From RUG11462 sp036308645 (GTDB lineage Bacteria > Bacillota > Clostridia > Oscillospirales > Acutalibacteraceae), in contig JAXJVH010000026.1 in assembly GCA_036308645.1 (NCBI GenBank), positions 1 through 12,272 of the forward strand: a stretch of DNA of 12,272 bases, read 5' to 3'. A program made the translations under genes and the position numbers. This document shows, one piece after another, positions 1 to 6,328 of this stretch. Below the pieces are notes generated by a model. That model did no database searches. It had not been told where the DNA came from and worked only from the letters and a program-made list of their open reading frames with translations. Position 1 is the stretch's first letter; each line of letters opens with the position of its first letter.

Positions 1-1
1 G

Positions 2-556
2 TTAGGAGATTTGGAGGAATTCCACCCTGACAGAATGGCTTCAAGAATACTCGGCATGGGCGACGTTATGTCGCTTATAGAAAAGGCGGAGCAAGCGCTT
101 GACGATAAAAAAGCCGCCGAACTTGAGCAAAAATTAAAGAGAAATAAGTTTGATTTAAACGATTTGCTCGGACAATTCCAGCAGATTAAGAAAATGGGAC
201 CGCTTAAACAGGTTCTCGGAATGATTCCGGGACTCGGCAAACAACTTGAAAATGCCGATGTTGACGATAAACAACTTGTAAGAGTTGAATCAATCATTTA
301 TTCAATGACCGAAAAAGAACGTACAAAACCTGAAATTATCAACGCCTCACGCAAAAAGAGAATTGCGGCAGGCTGCGGAATGAAGGTTGAAGATGTAAAC
401 CGTTTGCTTCGTCAATATGAACAGATGAAAAAGATGTTTAAACAGATGAACGGCGGCAAGGGTAAAAACCGCAGACTGCTTAAAGGGCTCGGCGGTAATA
501 AACTCGGCTTTGACCCTAACACATTTGACCCAAGCCAATTAAATCAAAAATTCTAA
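2..556 (+). CDS. ffh: Signal recognition particle GTPase Ffh, C-terminal part (5' end outside window)
   Basis: This is the C-terminal 184 residues of the SRP protein that binds signal peptides and 4.5S/scRNA and targets nascent membrane proteins to FtsY. The reading frame is open from base 2, so the gene begins upstream of the window and the NG GTPase domain is not seen. What is visible is the end of the G domain (GDLEEFHPDRMASRILGMGD, residues 2-21) followed by the methionine-rich M domain. The M domain holds the finger-loop segment GPLKQVLGMIPGLGKQL and the RNA-binding helix-turn-helix signature SRKKRIAAGCG...VNRLLRQY, then a Met/Lys/Gly-rich tail. These are diagnostic of Ffh. It is followed 65 nt later by rpsP on the same strand, the usual Firmicute order. 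Its RNA partner is encoded near the other end of this window. Confidence 0.97.
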   Translation, partial: LGDLEEFHPDRMASRILGMGDVMSLIEKAEQALDDKKAAELEQKLKRNKFDLNDLLGQFQQIKKMGPLKQVLGMIPGLGKQLENADVDDKQLVRVESIIYSMTEKERTKPEIINASRKKRIAAGCGMKVEDVNRLLRQYEQMKKMFKQMNGGKGKNRRLLKGLGGNKLGFDPNTFDPSQLNQKF

Positions 557-621
557 CACGTATTTTACAGTAAAAACTGTTTAATAATATTTTAAAAACA
601 ATTATTTAGGAGGAAATAAAA

Positions 622-864
622 ATGGCAGTAAAAATCAGACTTCGTCGTATGGGCGCTAAAAGAGCACCTTTTTACAGAGTAGTAGTTGCTGATTCAAGAT
701 TCCCGAGAGACGGCAGATTTATCGAGGAAATCGGTACTTTCAATCCAAACACAGATCCTGCAGAAGTTAAAATTGACGCAGAGGCTGCAAAGAAATGGAT
801 TGCAAACGGCGCTCAGCCTACCGACACAGTTAAAGCATTGCTTAAAAAGAATAACATTATCTAA
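622..864 (+). CDS. rpsP: 30S ribosomal protein S16
   Basis: This gene encodes an 80-residue small-subunit ribosomal protein needed for 30S assembly. The N-terminus MAVKIRLRRMGAKRAPFYR is the S16 signature, followed by VVADSRFPRDGRFIEEIG and FNPNTDP; the length is typical of the family. The ATG is preceded by a near-perfect Shine-Dalgarno AGGAGGA at 608-614 with 7 nt spacing, as expected for a highly expressed gene. It lies between ffh and khpA, all on the same strand, the standard arrangement in Firmicutes. Confidence 0.98.
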   Translation: MAVKIRLRRMGAKRAPFYRVVVADSRFPRDGRFIEEIGTFNPNTDPAEVKIDAEAAKKWIANGAQPTDTVKALLKKNNII

Positions 865-895
865 CTATATCCCCTTAAGAAAGGATGTTTTCTTT

Positions 896-1129
896 ATGCA
901 AGAACTTCTTAAAACGCTTGCTCAAGGATTGGTAAATGATCCTGACGCAGTAAAGGTTTCGGTTGACGAGCCTAATGAAGAAGGTGTTGTGGTTTATCAC
1001 CTCAACGTAGCGGCTGACGACATGGGCCGTGTTATCGGCAAACAGGGCAGAATTGCAAAAGCAATCCGCGTTGTGATGCGTGCAGTTGCAACCCGTAATG
1101 ATGAAAAAATTATGGTTGAAATCGACTAA
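896..1129 (+). CDS. khpA: KH-domain RNA-binding protein KhpA (YlqC family)
   Basis: This gene encodes a 77-residue single KH-domain protein. The KH GxxG loop is visible as GRVIGKQGRIAKAIR (GKQG at residues 48-51). In Firmicutes KhpA pairs with KhpB/EloR (Jag) and binds many RNAs, affecting cell division and elongation; that role is taken from the family and is not shown here. The start chosen is the ATG at 896 (MQELLKTLAQGL), preceded by AAGAAAGGA at 877-885. The frame stays open upstream to 686, but that extension overlaps rpsP and bears no resemblance to KH proteins. It begins 31 nt after rpsP and ends just before a terminator-like hairpin. Confidence 0.93.
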   Translation: MQELLKTLAQGLVNDPDAVKVSVDEPNEEGVVVYHLNVAADDMGRVIGKQGRIAKAIRVVMRAVATRNDEKIMVEID

Positions 1130-1132
1130 ATG

Positions 1133-1164
1133 ATAAAGGAGTATTAATTTACTCCTTTATTTTT
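1133..1164 (+). terminator. Terminator-like hairpin between khpA and rimM
   Basis: A perfect 11-bp inverted repeat (ATAAAGGAGTA at 1133-1143 and TACTCCTTTAT at 1150-1160) encloses a 6-nt loop and is followed by a run of five T (1160-1164). This has the form of an intrinsic terminator or attenuator. The stem is A/U-rich at its base, so termination is likely partial. No good promoter is visible between it and rimM, so rimM-trmD probably depends on readthrough. Confidence 0.6.
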
Positions 1165-1184
1165 AGTTTAAAGAGGAAAACAGT

Positions 1185-1697
1185 ATGAAAGAAAGATATA
1201 TTGAAACAGGAAAAATCGTCGGAACACACGGTATTAAAGGCGAAGTTAGAGTTCAGCCATGGTGCGACACCCCCGAATTTTTAACTTCCTTTAGAACTCT
1301 TTATACCGACAAATCCGGTTCGGCAATAAAAATAACCTCGTCAAGAGCGCATAAAAACATAGTTTTGATGAAAATTAAAGATGTTAATACGATTGAGCAA
1401 GCGGAAACCTTGAGAGGGAAAGTGTTATATATTGACCGTAATGACGCCGATTTGCCCGAAGGCTCATATTTTCAGTGCGATTTGTTCGGCTGCGAGGTTT
1501 TTGACGTTGACACAGGCGAAAAATTAGGCGTAATAACCGATGTTTCTCAAACAGGCGCAAACGACGTATGGCATATTACACGAGAAGACAAAGAGTATTT
1601 AATCCCGTCAATTCCCGATGTTGTTATCAATGTTGATATAGATAATTCAAAAATTGAAATTCGACCTTTGAAAGGTATTTTTGACGATGAGAATTGA
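1185..1697 (+). CDS. rimM: Ribosome maturation factor RimM (16S rRNA processing protein)
   Basis: This gene encodes a 170-residue cytoplasmic assembly factor that binds S19 and helps mature the 30S head. The N-terminal beta-barrel domain begins with the family signature GKIVGTHGIKGEVRV (residues 9-23). A C-terminal PRC-barrel follows from about residue 93 (GSYFQCDLFGCEV), ending with WHI and EYLIPSIPDVVINVDID, typical of RimM. The ATG is preceded by AGAGG at 1172-1176, 8 nt upstream. The gene overlaps the start of trmD by 11 bp, suggesting translational coupling; the pair is conserved across bacteria and works on ribosome and tRNA maturation. Confidence 0.96.
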   Translation: MKERYIETGKIVGTHGIKGEVRVQPWCDTPEFLTSFRTLYTDKSGSAIKITSSRAHKNIVLMKIKDVNTIEQAETLRGKVLYIDRNDADLPEGSYFQCDLFGCEVFDVDTGEKLGVITDVSQTGANDVWHITREDKEYLIPSIPDVVINVDIDNSKIEIRPLKGIFDDEN

Positions 1698-2430
1698 TAT
1701 TATGACTATTTTCCCCGATATGATGAATGCTTATCTTAATGAAAGTATCATCGGCAGAGCCATCGCCAAAGGCGCAATAGAGGTTAAATGTCACAATATC
1801 AGGGATTACACGATTGATAAGCATAAAAAAACCGATGAAATGCCTTACGGCGGCGGCTACGGTATGGTTATGACGCCTCAGCCGATTGACGACTGCTACA
1901 ATCATATTGTAACAGAAACAGGCGTTAAACCATATTTTATATATATGTCGCCGCAAGGAAAAACACTTACGCAAAAAAAGGCGGTTGAATTGTCTGAAAT
2001 GGACAATATTGTGCTGTTATGCGGACATTACGAGGGCGTTGACCAACGGGTGCTTGACAAACTTTGCGATGAGGAAATTTCAATCGGCGACTATGTATTA
2101 ACGGGCGGCGAACTGCCCGCTCTCGTGCTTACAGACTGTGTAGCGCGTATGTGCGAAGGAGTTTTACCAAGCGAGGACTGTTTTACGGAAGAAAGCCATT
2201 TTAACGGTCTTTTAGAGTATCCGCAATACACAAGACCTGCAGTTTGGGAAGAAAGAGAAGTGCCGGAAGTGCTTTTGTCAGGACATCATGCGAATATTAT
2301 GCAGTTTAAAAGAGAGCAAAGCCTTATAAATACTTTGAAAAAAAGACCTGAACTGCTAAAAACGGCAAATTTGACAGAAAAAGACAAAATATTTATTGAA
2401 AACTACAAGAAAAACCAAGAAATTCACTGA
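1687..2430 (+). CDS. trmD: tRNA (guanine-N1-)-methyltransferase TrmD
   Basis: This SPOUT-fold (trefoil-knot) enzyme makes m1G37 in tRNAs using S-adenosylmethionine, preventing +1 frameshifting. The 247-residue product begins MRIDIMTIFPDMM, matching family N-termini. It contains YGGGYGMVM (54-62), SPQGKTL (88-94), LCGHYEGVDQR (111-121) and the knot motif IGDYVLTGGELPA (133-145). Arg154 is present. The residue aligned with the catalytic Asp169 of E. coli (numbering from memory) is Glu169 here. I chose ATG 1687 over a TTG at 1681 because it matches the family; AAAGG at 1671-1675 could serve either. It overlaps the end of rimM. The rplS gene that commonly follows is absent. Confidence 0.97.
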   Translation: MRIDIMTIFPDMMNAYLNESIIGRAIAKGAIEVKCHNIRDYTIDKHKKTDEMPYGGGYGMVMTPQPIDDCYNHIVTETGVKPYFIYMSPQGKTLTQKKAVELSEMDNIVLLCGHYEGVDQRVLDKLCDEEISIGDYVLTGGELPALVLTDCVARMCEGVLPSEDCFTEESHFNGLLEYPQYTRPAVWEEREVPEVLLSGHHANIMQFKREQSLINTLKKRPELLKTANLTEKDKIFIENYKKNQEIH

Positions 2431-2573
2431 AATTTAGAGTTTTTAACACTGTTTAATGTGCGAGTCGCAATAAATTTCCAAAAAAAATTGTGCAACTTCA
2501 ACAAACATTGTGTTTTTGGTTTTTAACAGTTTGTGTATTGAATAGATTTTACAATAAAATTAAAGTTTTTTGA
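2431..2573. other. AT-rich intergenic region after trmD
   Basis: No gene is seen in this stretch. The only terminator candidate for the trmD operon is weak: CCAAAAA (2478-2484) can pair with TTTTTGG (2513-2519) across a long A/T-rich loop, and a short T run (2520-2524) follows. No rplS-like reading frame is present. Confidence 0.5.
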
Positions 2574-2601
2574 TTGACCTATTATTAAAATGTGGTATAA
2601 T
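2574..2601 (+). promoter_or_regulatory. Sigma-A type promoter of the HPr gene
   Basis: A -35 box TTGACC (2574-2579) and a -10 box TATAAT (2596-2601) are separated by 16 bp, and a TGG immediately upstream of the -10 makes it an extended -10. The predicted start near 2608 gives an untranslated leader of about 80 nt. The leader contains a short inverted repeat (TGAACT 2635-2640, AGTTCA 2652-2657) of unknown significance. This is one of the two clearest promoters in the window. Confidence 0.85.
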
Positions 2602-2686
2602 AAGCAATGTAAATTAATTATTAAACAATTTTATTGAACTTCAAATATATTAGTTCAGTTTTACTAATGAAAGGATTGTATTTAAT

Positions 2687-2950
2687 ATGTACGTTAAAGA
2701 TGTAGTTGTTCAGAATCAGGTTGGTCTTCATGCTCGTCCTGCTACTTTTTTTATCCAGAAAGCAAATGAGTTTAAATCATCTATCTGGGTTGAAAAGGAA
2801 GAGAGAAGAGTAAATGCAAAGAGCCTTTTGGGTGTTCTTTCATTAGGTATTTTAGGCGGAACTTCTATTCGCATCATTGCTGACGGTTCAGACGAGAATG
2901 AAGCGGTAGACGCTCTTGTTAATCTCGTTTTATCAGGTTTTGCTGAATAA
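2687..2950 (+). CDS. ptsH: Phosphocarrier protein HPr (PTS)
   Basis: This gene encodes an 87-residue phosphocarrier of the sugar phosphotransferase system, transferring phosphate from enzyme I to sugar-specific EIIA domains. The active site GLHARPA places the phosphorylatable histidine at residue 15 and Arg at 17. AKSLLGVLSLG places Ser46, the HPr kinase site of Firmicutes, exactly at residue 46. Having His15 argues against the regulatory paralogue Crh, which carries Gln there. The ATG follows AAAGGA at 2670-2675. It has its own extended -10 promoter and strong terminator, so it is monocistronic and not next to ptsI. Regulatory use of Ser46 in carbon catabolite control is a family expectation, not shown here. 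Confidence 0.93.
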   Translation: MYVKDVVVQNQVGLHARPATFFIQKANEFKSSIWVEKEERRVNAKSLLGVLSLGILGGTSIRIIADGSDENEAVDALVNLVLSGFAE

Positions 2951-2974
2951 TTTTTAAAGGTAAGATTTTTAATA

Positions 2975-3017
2975 AAAGCCGCAGTTTTGATTTTTGAACT
3001 GCGGCTTTGCTTTTTTT
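2975..3017 (+). terminator. Intrinsic terminator of the HPr gene
   Basis: A perfect 12-bp GC-rich stem (AAAGCCGCAGTT at 2975-2986 with AACTGCGGCTTT at 2997-3008) has a 10-nt loop and is followed by GC and seven T (3011-3017). It lies 24 nt after the HPr stop codon, on the same strand. Confidence 0.93.
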
Positions 3018-3038
3018 ATTACAAATAATTATTAACTG

Positions 3039-3072
3039 AAAAAGCGGAGCGTTTTATTTACGCTCCGCTTTT
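3039..3072 (-). terminator. Intrinsic terminator of the ftsH operon (possibly bidirectional)
   Basis: A 12-bp perfect stem (3040-3051 with 3061-3072; AAAAGCGGAGCG and CGCTCCGCTTTT) and a 9-nt loop lie just beyond the ftsH stop codon. Read on the minus strand the stem runs into five T (3043-3039). On the plus strand it ends in four T, so it could also catch readthrough from the HPr gene. Confidence 0.9.
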
Positions 3073-3081
3073 AATTTATAT

Positions 3082-4953
3082 TTATTCTTCATTTGAATCC
3101 AAAGGATTATTTACCGTAATACTGTCAAATTCGGTTTTCTCCTCCATAATTGCTTTAAACTCGTCGCTGTCGATTTTCTCTTTTTCAAACAAGCGTTTTG
3201 CAACAGCATGAAGTTTATCAATATGAGTTCTAAGCAATTCTTCGCCCGATTTGTAAGCCTCGTCGATAATATTTTTAATTTCTTTATCAATTTTAGCGGC
3301 AACGTCTTGTGAAACGTTATCAACGTGTCCGTAATCACGTCCGAGAAATACCTCGTCATTTGAGTTGGCGTAAAGAATAGGACCGAGTTCATCGCTCATA
3401 CCGTATTTTACAACCATATCTCTTGCAATTTTTGTTGCTCGTTCAATATCGTTAGAAGCGCCTGTTGTAAAATTGTCGCCATGATAAATCGTTTCGGCAA
3501 TTCTACCGCTCAAAAGCATAATAATTTCTTCTTTCATCTCTATTTTATACTTCGAGAACTTATCCTTTTCAGGTAAAGAAATCGTCATACCGAGCGCTCT
3601 GCCTCTCGGAATAATTGAAATATAATGAATATCGTCTTGAGTCGGCAGATAATATCCTGCGATTGCGTGACCTGCCTCATGATAAGCGGTATTGATTTTT
3701 TCTTTATCGTCCATTACCCAACTTTTCTTCTCGGTACCTGCAATAACCTTGATTGTTGCGTCCTCAATATGCTTTTCGGTAATGGCTTTTTTATTCTCTC
3801 TTGCCGCAAGCAAAGCAGCCTCATTAAGAAGATTTTCAATATCGGCGCCTGTAAAGCCTGCGGTTGATTTTGCAATAGTTTTAAGGTCTACATCAGGAGC
3901 CAAAGGCTTTCCTCTTGCATGAACCTTCAAAATCTCTTCCCTGCCTTTAACATCAGGGTAATTAACCGTAACCTGACGGTCAAATCTGCCCGGACGAAGA
4001 AGCGCTTTATCAAGAATATCAGGGCGGTTTGTAGCCGCTATGATGATAACGCCCTCGTTTGCGCCGAAACCGTCCATCTCAACAAGCAATTGGTTAAGAG
4101 TCTGCTCACGCTCATCATGACCGCCGCCGAGTCCTGCGCCACGCTGACGTCCTACAGCGTCAATCTCATCAATAAATACGATTGCAGGCTGATTTTTCTT
4201 TGCGGTTTCAAACAAATCACGAACACGCGAAGCGCCTACGCCGACAAACATTTCAACAAAATCAGAACCGGAAATCGAATAAAACGGAACGCCTGCCTCA
4301 CCTGCAACGGCTTTTGCAAGCAAGGTTTTACCTGTACCCGGAGGGCCTACAAGCAAAACGCCTTTCGGTATACGCGCGCCGAGTTCCTGAAACTTTTTAG
4401 GGTCTTTAAGAAATTCAACAATTTCCTTTAATTCCTCTTTTTCTTCATCAGCGCCGGCAACATCCGAAAACATTGTTTTCTTCTTCTCGTCAGCAGAGTT
4501 TTTAAACTTCGCCTTGCCGAAATTCATGGTCTTGTCAGCACCCATACCGCCCATTTTTTTGGACATAAACACCCAAAAACCTATGAGCAGTACAAACATC
4601 AAAATATAAGGAATAAAACTTAACAGCCAGTTTCCTTCGCCGCCTGCCTCAATATCATAATCAATGCTTAAATTATAATCATCTTTGATTTTATAAAAAT
4701 CATTAATAAATAATTCCGAGTCAGGAACTTTATACCTCTGCTCTACCTTACTGCCCTCTTGAATATAATCAACGGTGCGGTTGGCAATATTCATATCAAA
4801 CGATGAAATTTTATTCTGCTTAAACATTTCAAGAAACTCTGAATATTTAAGGTCACCGCCCTGAATATTAGTACCCCACATTGAAACCGCCATTATAACA
4901 ATAAGGAGCGGAACGGCAATATAAAGCAACACATTTTTTACGTTTTTATTAAT
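3082..4953 (-). CDS. ftsH: ATP-dependent zinc metalloprotease FtsH, predicted AUU start
   Basis: This membrane-anchored AAA+ protease degrades misfolded membrane proteins and regulators. Counting from the GTG at 4932 (616 residues), there are two transmembrane helices (about 1-19 and 103-123) flanking an extracytoplasmic domain. They are followed by Walker A GPPGTGKT (196-203), Walker B IVFIDEIDA (251-259), the second region of homology TNRPDILDKALLRPGRFDR (301-319), zinc-site HEAGH (418-422) and a third-ligand Asp495. The GTG is a poor start: it lies 30 nt from the ribosome binding site and would trim the family N-terminus. The frame extends upstream to give NKNVKNVLLYIAV, typical FtsH sequence, and the best-spaced codon is AUU at 4953-4951 (623 residues). 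It overlaps the tilS stop. Function is certain; the start is inferred. Confidence 0.95.
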   Translation of the reverse strand: MNKNVKNVLLYIAVPLLIVIMAVSMWGTNIQGGDLKYSEFLEMFKQNKISSFDMNIANRTVDYIQEGSKVEQRYKVPDSELFINDFYKIKDDYNLSIDYDIEAGGEGNWLLSFIPYILMFVLLIGFWVFMSKKMGGMGADKTMNFGKAKFKNSADEKKKTMFSDVAGADEEKEELKEIVEFLKDPKKFQELGARIPKGVLLVGPPGTGKTLLAKAVAGEAGVPFYSISGSDFVEMFVGVGASRVRDLFETAKKNQPAIVFIDEIDAVGRQRGAGLGGGHDEREQTLNQLLVEMDGFGANEGVIIIAATNRPDILDKALLRPGRFDRQVTVNYPDVKGREEILKVHARGKPLAPDVDLKTIAKSTAGFTGADIENLLNEAALLAARENKKAITEKHIEDATIKVIAGTEKKSWVMDDKEKINTAYHEAGHAIAGYYLPTQDDIHYISIIPRGRALGMTISLPEKDKFSKYKIEMKEEIIMLLSGRIAETIYHGDNFTTGASNDIERATKIARDMVVKYGMSDELGPILYANSNDEVFLGRDYGHVDNVSQDVAAKIDKEIKNIIDEAYKSGEELLRTHIDKLHAVAKRLFEKEKIDSDEFKAIMEEKTEFDSITVNNPLDSNEE

Positions 4954-6328
4954 GATAATCGACCTCCCTTTGTATCAATAAAACCTTTTGTGTGTTTTTA
5001 TTCGGGCTGTATCCGCCGGCAACGCCGACATTCTCTGCCCATATAATTTTATTATTTTCAACCAATACTGCGAGTTTATCCCTTATTTCTACAGGAATTT
5101 TAAGTTCATTATAAACCGATTTCAGCAGTTTATTAACTTTTCTGTTTTCAAGAAAAATTCTATCGCCGCTTCTTCGGTTTCGCAATATCAGGCTATGACA
5201 AATTCTATCATAATCAATAGCTGTATTTAATAACAAATTGTAAACATTTTTAGTATTTTTATATTGATTTTTAAGATTTTTAAATTCATTATAAGAAACT
5301 ATCTTTGCATTATAGTTATTATATGGAGTTTTTGCCGTTTCTTTAAAAGGAATTTCAAATTCTTCACTTTTTATTTTCTGCGCTTTGTAAACATAAGGTT
5401 TTCCGTTTTTCCACTCGAACAAATACCCTTTAGGCAGTTGACATCTGCTTTTGTTTTTGACTGCTTCAACGCATTTTTCAATATGAAAAAAATCGGGTGA
5501 AATGTCTGCATTTTGCTTTAAAAACATCGAAATATATTCAAAAAGCACCGCTTTCGGCATGTTTTCTAACGTTTTTATGCTGTTTTTATCTGCTTTTTTG
5601 TCTGTTTTTTCATCGTTTTCGAGCAAGTTCTCGGCGGTATTTTTCATAAATTCCGATTGCATGGCGGCGCTTTCGCAAAGCCGTTCAGCCGCTTTTAAAA
5701 ATTCGGGATTTATCGCCTTTAAAACAGGCAATACATTATGCCTTATTTTATTTCTTGTATATTCATCGCTTGAATTTGTTGAATCAGTTACAAAAGACCG
5801 GTTTTTCTCTTTTAAATACTGCTCGATTTCCAAACGACTTACACTTATAAGCGGACGAATAATATTATCTCTTTTTGCGGGAATTGATGAAATCCCGTTT
5901 ACGGAACAACCTCTCGCTATATTAAAAATCAGCGTTTCGGCTTTATCGTCAAGATTATGCGCGGTAGCGATTTTACCGCCGTTACATTCTTTTAAAAAGC
6001 AACTGTAACGCACTTCTCTTGCGTATTCTTCTACGCCTTTTTTGGCTTTTTCGGCTTCGCTTTTTACGTCGATTTTATAGCATTTTATAGGCATTTGCAA
6101 AGATTTACATAAATCCATGCAAAATCGCATATCTCTGTCGGCTTCATCACCTCTAATGCAATGATTAATATGCACCGCTTTTAAAGAGAGATTATATTCG
6201 GTTTTAAGTTCATTTAAAATAAGCGTTAAACAAACGGAATCAGCACCGCCCGAAAGTCCGATAACGATGCTGTCGCCTTTTTCTATTAAATTATACTTAA
6301 CAATTGTATCGATTACTTTTTGTTTCAT
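4949..6328 (-). CDS. tilS: tRNA(Ile)-lysidine synthase TilS
   Basis: This gene encodes a 459-residue ATP-dependent enzyme that converts C34 of the CAU anticodon of tRNA-Ile2 to lysidine, so that it reads AUA. The N-type ATP-pyrophosphatase P-loop SGGADS is at residues 26-31, followed by HINHCIRGDEADRD and GKIATAHNLDDKAETL. The core IRPLISVSRLEIEQYL segment is present, and the C-terminal TilS domain begins near ILRNRRSGDRIFLENRKVNKLLK. The ATG overlaps the dnaB stop as ATGA with no clear Shine-Dalgarno, so translation is probably coupled to dnaB. The C-terminal half is Lys/Asn-rich and less conserved. In B. subtilis tilS is followed by hprT and then ftsH; hprT is missing here and ftsH follows directly. 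Confidence 0.95.
   Translation of the reverse strand: MKQKVIDTIVKYNLIEKGDSIVIGLSGGADSVCLTLILNELKTEYNLSLKAVHINHCIRGDEADRDMRFCMDLCKSLQMPIKCYKIDVKSEAEKAKKGVEEYAREVRYSCFLKECNGGKIATAHNLDDKAETLIFNIARGCSVNGISSIPAKRDNIIRPLISVSRLEIEQYLKEKNRSFVTDSTNSSDEYTRNKIRHNVLPVLKAINPEFLKAAERLCESAAMQSEFMKNTAENLLENDEKTDKKADKNSIKTLENMPKAVLFEYISMFLKQNADISPDFFHIEKCVEAVKNKSRCQLPKGYLFEWKNGKPYVYKAQKIKSEEFEIPFKETAKTPYNNYNAKIVSYNEFKNLKNQYKNTKNVYNLLLNTAIDYDRICHSLILRNRRSGDRIFLENRKVNKLLKSVYNELKIPVEIRDKLAVLVENNKIIWAENVGVAGGYSPNKNTQKVLLIQREVDYH
4963..4970 (-). promoter_or_regulatory. Strong ribosome binding site deciding the ftsH start
   Basis: AAGGGAGG lies inside the end of tilS, 9 nt upstream of the AUU at 4953-4951, 6 nt from an AUC at 4956-4954, and 30 nt from the first GTG in frame (4932). 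There is no in-frame ATG downstream of this site near the FtsH N-terminus. The one ATG there (4936-4934) is in another frame and soon meets a stop. Confidence 0.8.

Noticed and set aside
557..600. Small hairpin ACAGT-AAAA-ACTGT followed by T-rich sequence between ffh and rpsP, and a possible weak promoter TTTACA/TAATAT
   Set aside because: The stem is only 5 bp and A/T-rich, and the promoter spacing is 15 bp; neither is convincing.
686..895. Upstream extension of the khpA frame giving a 147-residue protein
   Set aside because: The extension overlaps rpsP in another frame and has no KH-family similarity; ATG 896 with its own ribosome binding site fits the 77-residue family.
2630..2660. TGAACT/AGTTCA inverted repeat in the HPr leader as a riboswitch or RAT-type antiterminator
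   Set aside because: It is a single 6-bp stem with no terminator alternative and no recognised aptamer.
3625..4431. Plus-strand open frames opposite ftsH, and similar ones opposite tilS, gdpP and dnaX
   Set aside because: They lie antisense to strongly conserved genes, lack ribosome binding sites and show no recognisable protein features.
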